A stretch of DNA of 33,384 nt from an uncultured Muribaculaceae bacterium (lineage in GTDB: Bacteria > Bacteroidota > Bacteroidia > Bacteroidales > Muribaculaceae), in assembly GCA_947626355.1 (NCBI GenBank), contig CANQRV010000030.1, positions 1-33,384 on the forward strand, read 5' to 3'. The notes beneath the pieces were generated by a model that was not told the DNA's origin, ran no database searches, and saw nothing but the letters and a program-made list of their open reading frames with translations. Every line of letters starts with the position of its first letter. Positions within the stretch are counted from its first letter, which is position 1. Position numbers and translations under genes: made by a program. Below are positions 8,150 through 16,429 of the stretch, in pieces.

Positions 8150-9739
8150 ATGAATGTCGTCATTGCATTGATACCCATAATTTTGCTGTTTGTGTTGATG
8201 CTCGGCTTCAAGGTGTCGAGCCATAAGAGCGCACTCGCCACGCTTATCGTCACCGCATGTCTCGCCTTATGGGTCGCGCCGGCCATGGATATGCTGCCTG
8301 AGCGGTTTGCCGGGGTATCTACATATTCGATGGTAGGCTGGAGCGTGGTGGAAGGAGTGCTTAAGGCGGTCTTTCCTATTCTAATCATAATACTGATGGC
8401 GATCTTCAGCTACAATATCCTTGTGGCGTCGAAAGCCATCGAGGTCATCAAGGCGCAGTTCACTTCGTTTACCGACGACCGTGGCATCCTCGTTCTGATG
8501 ATGGTGTGGGGCTTCGGCGGCCTGCTCGAAGGCATGGCGGGTTTCGGTACAGCCGTTGCCATTCCAGCCGCCATTCTGATCGGTCTCGGCTTCAAGCCGA
8601 TGTTCTCGGCGCTTGTGGCTCTGCTCGGCAATACGGTGGCTACCGGTTTTGGCGCTGTGGGTGTCCCGGTGACCACTCTCTGCAACGAGGTTTCCCCAGG
8701 GGGTGTCGCAAGCGCCGCTACGGTGAGCCAGATCTCAGCCTTTACAATCCTTCAGCTGGCGCCGCTTTTCATCCTGATTCCATTCATTATCCTGACAATC
8801 ACCGACCGTAGGGCGTGGCTGAAAAATCTGGCGCTGGCTTTCTGGACCGGTGGCGTCTCTCTTGCGGTGCAGTTTGTGTGTGCCCATTACCTCGGAGCGG
8901 AGACGCCGGCCATAATCGGCTCGATAGCCGCCATCGGTGCGATCCTTCTTTATGCCGCTGTATTCTCGCCGAAAAAGAAGAGTCACGATAAGGCTATTGC
9001 CGTACATTATGGATTCGGTAAGACTTTCAAGGCCTGGAGTGTATATATCTTCATCCTCGTCTTCATTCTGTTGAGCGGCGCCCTCTGTCCCCCGGTCAAT
9101 GGTTTTCTGAAGTCGCACCTCGTAACCCAGGTTCCGCTTCCCGTAATCGGCTCCACATTCAAGTTCGGATGGCTGAGCAACGCCGGCCTGATGCTTTTCC
9201 TCGGCAGTATGGTAGGCGGTTTCATACAGGGACTCAGCTTCATGGCGCTGATGAGGATTCTGGCAAAGACGCTATACAACATGCGCTTCACGATAGTGAC
9301 GATCACTTGCCTCATAGCGCTGGCTTCGGTAATGAACTACAGCGGCATGATTCAGACAATTGCCATCGGCATGGTGGCCATTTCCGGCAGCTTCTATCCT
9401 TTCTTCGCTCCGCTTATCGGCGCGATCGGAACTTTCGTCACCGGCAGCGACACTTCGAGCAATATCCTCTTCGGCAAGCTTCAGGCCAGTGTGGCCCACC
9501 AGCTCGGCCTCACCGGACAGACTACTTATCTGGGGGTGCCGGGATCGGAGACCAACTGGCTGGTGGCTGGCAATACGACCGGAGCAACCGGCGGCAAGAT
9601 GATATCGCCGCAGAGTGTGGCCATCGCCACCGCCGCCTGCGACATGGAGGGAAAGGACGATGCTATCCTGCGGAAGGCAGTGCCATACGCACTCTTCTAT
9701 ATCTTCGTGGGAGGTCTTATGGTATTCCTCGGCTGGTGA
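8150..9739 (+). CDS. lctP: L-lactate permease family transporter
   Basis: Multi-span inner-membrane transporter of the lactate permease (LctP) family, likely importing lactate with protons. The 529-aa sequence is hydrophobic throughout, with about 12 or more membrane segments. It carries the family-like stretches GGLLEGMAGFGTAVAIPAA (near 124-142) and GTFVTGSDTSSNILFGKLQ (near 423-441). Its place directly after lutABC supports lactate as substrate, although glycolate is also moved by some relatives. The coding region is followed by a strong terminator. Confidence 0.93.
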   Translation: MNVVIALIPIILLFVLMLGFKVSSHKSALATLIVTACLALWVAPAMDMLPERFAGVSTYSMVGWSVVEGVLKAVFPILIIILMAIFSYNILVASKAIEVIKAQFTSFTDDRGILVLMMVWGFGGLLEGMAGFGTAVAIPAAILIGLGFKPMFSALVALLGNTVATGFGAVGVPVTTLCNEVSPGGVASAATVSQISAFTILQLAPLFILIPFIILTITDRRAWLKNLALAFWTGGVSLAVQFVCAHYLGAETPAIIGSIAAIGAILLYAAVFSPKKKSHDKAIAVHYGFGKTFKAWSVYIFILVFILLSGALCPPVNGFLKSHLVTQVPLPVIGSTFKFGWLSNAGLMLFLGSMVGGFIQGLSFMALMRILAKTLYNMRFTIVTITCLIALASVMNYSGMIQTIAIGMVAISGSFYPFFAPLIGAIGTFVTGSDTSSNILFGKLQASVAHQLGLTGQTTYLGVPGSETNWLVAGNTTGATGGKMISPQSVAIATAACDMEGKDDAILRKAVPYALFYIFVGGLMVFLGW

Positions 9740-9753
9740 CCTTCATGACAATG

Positions 9754-9802
9754 AAAAATCAGGGGCGCATCCTCCACAAAGGATGCGTCCCCGATTTTTT
9801 AA
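9754..9802. terminator. Bidirectional rho-independent terminator after the lactate operon
   Basis: A GC-rich stem (GGGGCGCATCC / GGATGCGTCCCC) around a short CCACAAA-type loop is flanked by an A-run (9754-9758) on the left and a T-run (9795-9800) on the right. It can stop the plus-strand lactate operon and also the minus-strand group that ends at 9839. Confidence 0.88.
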
Positions 9803-9838
9803 GTCAAGCAGCCTGAAATCGCGAATGACGATTTGCCT

Positions 9839-10435
9839 TTACAAGAGGCCGATATGCTTGAACATCCCGGTATAATATTCAGCTTTCTTATCGAGCTTTA
9901 GCGGATAGGCACGGCTCGTTGAGGGCATGCGCCAGATCTCGAGCCCTGTGGAATCGGTGACGAAAGACCCCATGCGTGGCACTTCGGTATCGGTGAGCGA
10001 GGCGATCACACTGGCGGCTTTCTCGCCTGTGGTGGCCACCGCGCGGCATGATGGCATCTCGGAGAGAAGCACGCGAAGCGGCACCGGCGTCACTATCTCC
10101 AGATACTTGTCGGAGGCATTCCCTTTGAGTCGTCTCACCTCACGCCCCGTGTCGTTGAGTGCGATTTGATGCTCGGTGAGCAGTCGCTTGATGGCCTCGG
10201 GATTGTAATCCTTGGAGCCGGGAAGACGCAGCGCGTCGCGGTCGCCGAGAAACACGAGACCCATCATCGGCCAGAAGTCGTTGGTGCGGTTGGGATAATA
10301 GAAATCCATGTTCCATCGGTGGGCTCCCGGAGGGAATGTGCCCATTATCAGCACTTTTGCGCCATCTGGAATAAACGGTGGCCAGGGATGGCGCTCCAGA
10401 GGCATGTTTTCGATATATTTTTCTTCATCAGTCAT
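9839..10435 (-). CDS. Uracil-DNA glycosylase-superfamily protein
   Basis: Small protein (198 aa) with uracil-DNA-glycosylase-like motifs. GTFPPG at residues 32-37 matches the water-activating loop region. MDFYYPNRTNDFWPMMG follows at 43-59, and MPSTSRAYP near 170-178 resembles the minor-groove-intercalating loop. Similar proteins are widespread in Bacteroidota and usually annotated only as glycosylase-like, so activity on uracil or mismatches is inferred from fold. It is the last gene of a minus-strand group, 13 bp after the HAD phosphatase. Confidence 0.8.
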   Translation of the reverse strand: MTDEEKYIENMPLERHPWPPFIPDGAKVLIMGTFPPGAHRWNMDFYYPNRTNDFWPMMGLVFLGDRDALRLPGSKDYNPEAIKRLLTEHQIALNDTGREVRRLKGNASDKYLEIVTPVPLRVLLSEMPSCRAVATTGEKAASVIASLTDTEVPRMGSFVTDSTGLEIWRMPSTSRAYPLKLDKKAEYYTGMFKHIGLL

Positions 10436-10448
10436 GGCAAAGGGGGTT

Positions 10449-11063
10449 TTATATAATAACTTTTCCGGCGAGGAGAGAGTTGAGTGCGTCGGTCAGTTCT
10501 TTTTCAGAATGGACAGTGAGGCGGGCGCAATCTGTCAGGGCACGGATAGGGGAGTGGGTGATCGCCACCTCTATGGCGTAGTCGGATGCCTGCATTGCCT
10601 TGAGGTCGTTGTGGCCGTCGCCACAGAAAGCCACATACTCCTCCTGATCCTGATATCGGCAAACGATTTCCTTCTTGTCCAGAATCTCGGATATTTCCGT
10701 GATCCTGTTGCCTGAGAGAATAGCTTTTGAGGAATGAAACCTGCATCCAAGCTTTCCGGCAAGCTTTGCACACCAGCAGTCGAGGTTGCTGGTGGCAATG
10801 GCGCAGATGTCGGCGTGGGTCTTGATGAAATCGGCCAGTGAGTCATGGAGAGGGACTGTGGTCACTACGTCAGCGACTTCGCCGACATCAAGCTTTCCGA
10901 GGATTGCAACGCGTTGACGGAAGCTCTCCTCGAAGTCCAACTTGCCCCTCACGGCATTGAGCGTCGTGGCCTCGATATCCTCGCTGAGGCCGAAATGTGA
11001 GGCTATATATGGTAGTGTCTCGCAAGCCGTCACCGTGCTGTCGAGATCAAACAGTATCTTCAT
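10449..11063 (-). CDS. HAD-IB family phosphatase (SerB-like)
   Basis: Haloacid-dehalogenase phosphatase with the DxDxT nucleophile motif D6-L-D8-S-T at the N terminus. Motif II is ATSN (T91), and the Mg-binding motif is GDGHND (148-153). At 204 aa it lacks the N-terminal ACT domain of many phosphoserine phosphatases, so SerB function is possible but the substrate is open. Its ATG overlaps the crcB stop (ATGA), implying translational coupling with the fluoride channel. Confidence 0.85.
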   Translation of the reverse strand: MKILFDLDSTVTACETLPYIASHFGLSEDIEATTLNAVRGKLDFEESFRQRVAILGKLDVGEVADVVTTVPLHDSLADFIKTHADICAIATSNLDCWCAKLAGKLGCRFHSSKAILSGNRITEISEILDKKEIVCRYQDQEEYVAFCGDGHNDLKAMQASDYAIEVAITHSPIRALTDCARLTVHSEKELTDALNSLLAGKVII

Positions 11064-11446
11064 TCCTTCCAGATTATGTTGACTGCGAAATAGGCCGCGT
11101 AAAGGGCAAGAAAACCGGCTGCGAGGCTGCCGACCACATATAGAAGGGTGATACCTGGTCTGGGGCTCTGGAATAGGAGATAGTTCTCGTTGATGAACGT
11201 GGAGAACGTGGTGAAACCGCCGCAGAGCCCGACCGTGAGGAAGAGCTTGATTTCAGAGGGTAGGGTATAGCCCTTGTCGAGCAGGGCATATATCAGACCG
11301 ATGAGAAGGCATCCGGCCACATTCACGAAGAATGTACCCCAGGGAAATACACTCTGGTGAAGTGATTGGATCCAGCGGCCGACGATGTATCTGAGAGCAC
11401 CGCCGAGTCCGCTTCCAAGGAAAATAAAAAGAAGATTCCTGTGCAT
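11060..11446 (-). CDS. crcB: Fluoride-specific ion channel CrcB/Fluc
   Basis: Small four-helix membrane protein (128 aa) that forms a dual-topology fluoride exporter. Family motifs are clear: GSGLGGALRY (11-20), WGTFFVNVAGC with N42, and TVGLCGGFTTFSTF (71-84), which contains the Na+/F- lining TTFST stretch. The start lies 4 bp after the stop of the 577-aa gene. I found no fluoride-riboswitch-like fold directly upstream, which is coding sequence. Confidence 0.95.
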   Translation of the reverse strand: MHRNLLFIFLGSGLGGALRYIVGRWIQSLHQSVFPWGTFFVNVAGCLLIGLIYALLDKGYTLPSEIKLFLTVGLCGGFTTFSTFINENYLLFQSPRPGITLLYVVGSLAAGFLALYAAYFAVNIIWKE

Positions 11447-11450
11447 GACC

Positions 11451-13184
11451 TTAGTCGGCGCTTAAACCGGACAATGCCTCGTCTGTGTCGTGATTGAAGG
11501 TGGGGGAGTTGCCGTAGGCTGGAAGCTCGCAGTAGAAACCAAACCAGAATGCCAGATAATCCTGAACTATTTTCCGACCGGTCTCTTTACCTTGCGAAGC
11601 TCCGATACAAGCCTCCGGCAACAGATTGTGCTCCTGGATATACATTGCAACATCATGCGGCATCTCATTATGAAACACCACATCCCCAAATGATTTCTTG
11701 GCTGCGATGCGCTTCCGGTAAAAGCGGTTGCCTGGTATGTCAAATGCATAACCCATGTCAGGTATGATAGCCATACCTAATTCCTTGCTCAATACTACGA
11801 TGTAGTTCTCCGCATCGGGATGCTCTGCCGCTGACTCATAACCGAATTTCTTCATCAGTGCCTTGATGCTTTTGACGCAGAGCACCTGTTGCCCGTCAAA
11901 TTGATCTATCAATTCCTTGATATGCTCGCGGTTTTGTTCAAAAAAAAGCATGGTGTCTGGGTTTTCCCACTTTGTCCTCAGACCCGGTTCTCCTGCCATC
12001 ACCCCGTTGAGCAGGTATTTGCCTTTATATTTCAAAAGGGTGCAGGCAGCATACTGCATGTCATTGGGTCGGAATCCTTTGGCAAAGGATTCACGCTCCA
12101 CCTCAAGCTTCTCATGGCTGGAGGTCTCAAAGAAGAATTTCCGGCTTTTCCTGTCCTGACTGACTGCGTACACCTGCTTCGGAAGCACCTCGATAGCCTC
12201 GATATCCCTTGCCACGGCATCATATCCAAATTCCGAGGCGATGGCTGCTGTCAAGCTCCTCGACGGACAGCCCATCGGGCTCATCGACCTCTGCCATGAC
12301 TCCGTGGATATTACGGCATAAAGGACTGTCCCGAATTGTTTCGGATCCAAATTTCCATCGATGGCAGCCTTTTCAGCTTCCTCTTCGATCTCTTCCATAT
12401 ATTCAGGCATATAGCATAGCGGATTGCAGAATACGAGCCATGCTGCGATTTCCCTGATGTCGATGTAGTCTTCTTTGCGGAACGAACGCTCCAGCCAGTC
12501 GGCGACACGCCTGGCCTCAGGCGCTTCTTCGTAGCGGGAATCGAGCTCCTCGAATATCCGCCCGGAGAGTAAATCCCATCCAGGTGAGAGCGGGGAATAG
12601 GTCTTGTCGTATTTCTTGCCGTGCAGACAGATTGTTTTCCATATCAAGAATCTTATATCTTCCTCATTGATATGGTCTTGCAGATAATCAGGATGGTGGC
12701 AGTCGTAGAACGGTAGGGGATAGCCGTATCGCTCTTTGCACACGCGCCGCATGGCGCTGAATATCTTGGTGCCGCTGACATTATCCTCAAGATATGCCGC
12801 CATGACGCGTCCGAGCTCGCGGGCGAATTCATCAGGACAGGGAATCGAGACTTTGTATGAGGATACTATATCGGCAAGATCATTGGCCATATCCGCATAA
12901 TACGAGTCTGACGCGCATACAAGTTTGGCAGGGTGTGTCTCGCTCCATTCCTGTGTAGTGACAGGCTCCAGATCATAGAAGTCCTCGTCGTCCTCGATAT
13001 CATCCTGAAGATCTCCTGAATCTATCATCTTGTCGATGGTTTTTCGTAGGAGCTTATTGAAATTCTCTTTGCCGAGAATTTTCTCCATTTCCCACATTTC
13101 CTGTATGATATCCTCAACGGATTCATTGTCAGTGTTTTCTGGATTTGATTTTCCAACAAACGGATTAATCCTTTTCTTAGCCAT
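11451..13184 (-). CDS. Large protein of unknown function (577 aa)
   Basis: I do not recognise a family. There is no signal peptide or membrane segment. The N terminus is Lys/Arg-rich (MAKKRINPFVG). It is followed by an acidic section (DLQDDIEDDEDFYDLEP, about 57-73), a helical central part with many acidic and aromatic residues, and a C-terminal part (about 350-560) with alternating hydrophobic strands, for example NYIVVLSKELGMAIIPDMG. Histidine-rich motifs such as CHHPDY and DVVFHNEMPHDV are visible but do not form a catalytic signature I know. It heads the crcB-HAD-glycosylase group with a 4-bp gap to crcB, and its upstream region has repeats and a hairpin. Confidence 0.85.
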   Translation of the reverse strand: MAKKRINPFVGKSNPENTDNESVEDIIQEMWEMEKILGKENFNKLLRKTIDKMIDSGDLQDDIEDDEDFYDLEPVTTQEWSETHPAKLVCASDSYYADMANDLADIVSSYKVSIPCPDEFARELGRVMAAYLEDNVSGTKIFSAMRRVCKERYGYPLPFYDCHHPDYLQDHINEEDIRFLIWKTICLHGKKYDKTYSPLSPGWDLLSGRIFEELDSRYEEAPEARRVADWLERSFRKEDYIDIREIAAWLVFCNPLCYMPEYMEEIEEEAEKAAIDGNLDPKQFGTVLYAVISTESWQRSMSPMGCPSRSLTAAIASEFGYDAVARDIEAIEVLPKQVYAVSQDRKSRKFFFETSSHEKLEVERESFAKGFRPNDMQYAACTLLKYKGKYLLNGVMAGEPGLRTKWENPDTMLFFEQNREHIKELIDQFDGQQVLCVKSIKALMKKFGYESAAEHPDAENYIVVLSKELGMAIIPDMGYAFDIPGNRFYRKRIAAKKSFGDVVFHNEMPHDVAMYIQEHNLLPEACIGASQGKETGRKIVQDYLAFWFGFYCELPAYGNSPTFNHDTDEALSGLSAD

Positions 13185-13230
13185 GATGTGGAATGAAGTG
13201 TTATGATATTTTAGAAATGTGTATTATGAT

Positions 13231-13250
13231 AGTCTGAGTTGCCTCAGACT
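13231..13250 (-). promoter_or_regulatory. Perfect 8-bp hairpin at the 5' end of the 577-aa gene transcript
   Basis: AGTCTGAG (13231-13238) and CTCAGACT (13243-13250) are exact inverted repeats around TTGC. They abut the -7 element at 13252-13259, so the hairpin would be the first structure of the mRNA, about 47 nt before the ATG. It may be a 5'-stabilising hairpin or an operator. Confidence 0.6.
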
Positions 13251-13251
13251 A

Positions 13252-13259
13252 CAAAGGTA
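13252..13259 (-). promoter_or_regulatory. -7 element upstream of the 577-aa gene
   Basis: The minus strand reads TACCTTTG, matching TAnnTTTG. No good TTG is found 19-20 nt upstream, so only the -7 part is supported. The start would be near 13245, with a leader of about 60 nt. Confidence 0.5.
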
Positions 13260-13290
13260 AGCTAAAAACTTGAAAAAAGGGTTATGGGGG

Positions 13291-13374
13291 AGTGAGAAAA
13301 TGGTGAAATAAGGTTATCGATTTAACATAAGAAGAGTAAGAAAATGGCGAAATAATGTTATCTATTTAACATAA
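13291..13374. repeat. Two 40-bp direct repeats, 44-bp period
   Basis: Copies at 13291-13330 and 13335-13374 differ at 4 of 40 positions. Each contains a small inverted repeat, GTTA-n6-TAAC. A weaker third match (TGAAAAAAGGGTTAT) lies at 13271-13285. The 44-bp period is close to four helical turns. They lie upstream of the -7 element for the 577-aa gene, so regulator binding is plausible. The rest of the 379-bp gap holds that promoter, the hairpin and the uvrA terminator. Confidence 0.85.
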
Positions 13375-13457
13375 TATGGATTATAGGGATTTTGGTGGAT
13401 TTCCGGCATTATCCCGCAATTTTGCCCGATTTCAGCCACGGCATCATGGATTTGGCT

Positions 13458-13497
13458 AAAAAATCAGGCGCACATCATAATGGATGCATGCCTGATG
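13458..13497 (-). terminator. Terminator of uvrA
   Basis: Stem arms at 13463-13476 and 13483-13496 pair at 11 of 14 positions around a 6-nt loop. On the minus strand a T-run (complement of AAAAAA at 13458-13463) follows directly, about 70 nt after the uvrA stop. Confidence 0.75.
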
Positions 13498-13563
13498 ACT
13501 GCCGCAGCTTTCAAACTGTCTTTCTTATGTAGGCATCGTTGTGAACGCTGACAAATGCGAATC

Positions 13564-16392
13564 TTATTTCAACTCAAGCTTCAGGAAGCCCGCGGTATGC
13601 GTACCGCTTTCGGCCACTTCCTCCGGCGTCCCCTCGGCAATGATGCGGCCACCTTCCCGCCCGCCTTCCGGCCCCATGTCAATCACATAGTCGGCACATT
13701 TGATAATATCCAGGTTGTGCTCGATAATGATGATGGTGTTGCCTTTGTCGGCGAGCTTGTTGATGGTCTGGAGCAATACGCGGATATCCTCGAAATGAAG
13801 CCCGGTGGTGGGTTCGTCGAGTATAAAAAGCGTCTTGCCAGTGTCTTTCTTAGCAAGTTCCGTAGCCAGCTTAACACGCTGGTTCTCACCACCGCTAAGT
13901 GTGCTCGAGGGCTGTCCGAGCTTGATGTATCCTAACCCGATATCCTTGAGCACTTTGATCTTCTTTAGGATGGTCGGCACGTTCTCAAAGAACTCAACGG
14001 CCTGATTTACCGTCATTTCCAGAACATCTGATATAGATTTGCCTTTATATCTCACCTCGAGGGTCTCGCGGTTGTAGCGTTTGCCGTGACATTCCTCACA
14101 TGGCACGAGTACGTCGGGCAGAAAATTCATCTCTATAGTGCGATAGCCGTTGCCTTTGCATGTCTCGCAGCGGCCTCCTGTGACATTGAAGGAGAACCGC
14201 CCTGGCTTATAACCGCGAATCTTCGACTCCGGCAGCTCTACGAAGAGCTTGCGGATGTCTGCGAAGACGCCTGTGTAGGTGGCAGGATTGGAGCGTGGTG
14301 TGCGTCCGAGGGGTGATTGGTCTACGGTGATGACTTTGTCGATATTCTCAATGCCCTCGATGGAGGCGTATGGCAATGGCTCTCTCAGCGAGCGATAGAA
14401 TTTCTTGCTGAGGATAGGATGGAGGGTGCCGTTGATGAGCGACGACTTACCGCTGCCGCTGACGCCTGTGACGGCTATGAATCGTCCCAGCGGTATACGG
14501 AGATCCACGTTCTTGAGGTTGTGGCCGGTGGCACCTTTCACTGTGAGCCATTTGCCGTTGCCCTCGCGTCTTGTCTCGGGCACCTTTATCATCCTGTCGC
14601 CGGAGAGGTATGACGATGTCAGCGTATGCGATTTCAGCATGTCGGCTGGCTTGCCCTGAAACACCACTTCCCCACCGTGAACGCCGGCTCCCGGGCCGAT
14701 GTCCACTATATAGTCGGCACTGGTCATGATGTCTTTGTCGTGCTCCACCACAATCACGGAATTACCGGCGTCGCGCAGCTGCTTGAGGGAATTTATCAGC
14801 CGTATGTTGTCGCGCTGGTGCAGCCCGATGCTGGGCTCGTCGAGGATATAGAGCACATTGACGAGCTGCGATCCGATCTGCGTGGCGAGCCTTATGCGCT
14901 GGCTCTCGCCGCCGCTCAGGGTGGCGCTTCCACGGTTGAGCGACAGATAATCGAGTCCTACGTCGAGCAGGAACTTGAGACGGCTTCTGATCTCTTTGAG
15001 AATCTCTACTGCTACCAGACGGCGAGAGGGATCGAGGCGGTCCTCAAGCCCTATGGTCCACTCATAGAGCTCTGCGATATCCATTCTTGAGACATCGGCT
15101 ATGTTCTTGCCGTCGATGTAATAATGGAGCGCGATGGTGTTGAGCCGGTCTCCATGACACTGAGGACATTCTGCCAGTGAGTAGAACTGGTCGCTCCATT
15201 TGTTGGCCTCCGCGCCGGCATCCTCGTTCTGCTCTGCCTCGACATATTTCACGATGCCGTCGTAAGAGAGATTGTAGCGGGAGGTCGACATTGTGTCGTT
15301 GCTGAGCTCCAGATGGCGGTCGGTGCCGTGTAGGATCTCCTTTACCGCATCGGCAGGGAGATCTTTCACAGGTGTCTTGAGAGTCGCGCCATGATACTTG
15401 CAGATGGCCTCGATCTGCCAGAAGACAAGAGAATTCTTAAACTTGCCGAGGGGAGCGATGGCTCCTTCGGCAATCGACTTGTTGCGGTCGGGAAAGATCT
15501 TCGATTCGTCGATGATGTTGACAAATCCCAGTCCCCGGCATTCCGGACATGCTCCCTGCGGGGAGTTGAATGAGAAGTTGTGAGGGGCCGGTTCGGGATA
15601 GGAAATGCCGCTGGCCGGGTCCATGAGCAGCTGGCTGTAATGGCGTATCTCATGGGTGTCATAGTCCATCACCATCATCTGTTTCCCTCCCTGGCGGAGT
15701 GTCTCTTCCACGCCGCTGCGCAGGCGCTGGAGATCGTTTGAATTGGCCTTTATGCGATCTACCACAAGCTCCACGCTGTGGTTGCGGTATCGGTCGAGCT
15801 TCATGCCGTAGGCGAGCTCTCGGAGCTCTCCGTCGACACGCACGTTGAGATATCCTTTCTTGCGGAGGTTCTCGAAAAGCTCCTTATAGTGACCTTTTCT
15901 GTTCTTCACCAGAGGGGCGAGAAGATAGATTTTATGGCCGTTGTATCGCTCCACTATAAGGTCTACGATCTGGTCTTTGTTGTATTTCACCATCTTCTCG
16001 CCGCTGACATAGCTGCGGGCCTCGCCCATGCGGGCGAAGAGGAGACGGAAGAAATCATAGATTTCAGTAGTGGTACCTATGGTGCTTCGGGGGTTCTTGT
16101 TGACAGTCTTCTGCTCGATACTGATCACCGGGCTGAGACCTTCTATATGGTCAACGTCCGGGCGCTCGAGCGAACCGAGCATATTGCGGGCATAGGCTGA
16201 GAATGTCTCGATATAGCGGCGCTGACCCTCGGCGAAAATCGTGTCGAAAGCCAGCGACGACTTGCCGCTGCCGCTGAGACCGGTGACGACACACAGCTGA
16301 TTGTGCGGTATGGTCACGTCGATATTCTTAAGGTTGTGGACACGGGCGCCGTAGACTTCTACGGCGTCGGTGGCATATTGCTTTTCACTCAT
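13564..16392 (-). CDS. uvrA: Excinuclease ABC subunit A
   Basis: DNA damage-recognition ATPase of nucleotide excision repair, acting as a dimer with UvrB. There are two ABC cassettes: Walker A GLSGSGKSS (38-46), with signature LSGGESQR near 489 and LDEPSIGLHQRD, and Walker A GVSGSGKSS near 640, with signature LSGGENQR near 830 and LDEPTTGLH. Zinc-binding cysteines appear as CPECRGLG near 280, and as CETCKGNG with CEECHGKRYN up to about 770. The length of 942 aa is typical. The gene starts 37 bp after the stop of the secreted-protein gene, so co-transcription is possible, and it is followed by a clear terminator. Confidence 0.98.
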   Translation of the reverse strand: MSEKQYATDAVEVYGARVHNLKNIDVTIPHNQLCVVTGLSGSGKSSLAFDTIFAEGQRRYIETFSAYARNMLGSLERPDVDHIEGLSPVISIEQKTVNKNPRSTIGTTTEIYDFFRLLFARMGEARSYVSGEKMVKYNKDQIVDLIVERYNGHKIYLLAPLVKNRKGHYKELFENLRKKGYLNVRVDGELRELAYGMKLDRYRNHSVELVVDRIKANSNDLQRLRSGVEETLRQGGKQMMVMDYDTHEIRHYSQLLMDPASGISYPEPAPHNFSFNSPQGACPECRGLGFVNIIDESKIFPDRNKSIAEGAIAPLGKFKNSLVFWQIEAICKYHGATLKTPVKDLPADAVKEILHGTDRHLELSNDTMSTSRYNLSYDGIVKYVEAEQNEDAGAEANKWSDQFYSLAECPQCHGDRLNTIALHYYIDGKNIADVSRMDIAELYEWTIGLEDRLDPSRRLVAVEILKEIRSRLKFLLDVGLDYLSLNRGSATLSGGESQRIRLATQIGSQLVNVLYILDEPSIGLHQRDNIRLINSLKQLRDAGNSVIVVEHDKDIMTSADYIVDIGPGAGVHGGEVVFQGKPADMLKSHTLTSSYLSGDRMIKVPETRREGNGKWLTVKGATGHNLKNVDLRIPLGRFIAVTGVSGSGKSSLINGTLHPILSKKFYRSLREPLPYASIEGIENIDKVITVDQSPLGRTPRSNPATYTGVFADIRKLFVELPESKIRGYKPGRFSFNVTGGRCETCKGNGYRTIEMNFLPDVLVPCEECHGKRYNRETLEVRYKGKSISDVLEMTVNQAVEFFENVPTILKKIKVLKDIGLGYIKLGQPSSTLSGGENQRVKLATELAKKDTGKTLFILDEPTTGLHFEDIRVLLQTINKLADKGNTIIIIEHNLDIIKCADYVIDMGPEGGREGGRIIAEGTPEEVAESGTHTAGFLKLELK

Positions 16393-16429
16393 CTGTCTTG
16401 TAAAGTCTGAATCGGTATGCTGGCAGGAA

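Noticed and set aside
11447..11600. Fluoride riboswitch upstream of crcB
   Set aside because: The sequence directly upstream is the coding end of the 577-aa gene and shows no recognisable riboswitch fold.
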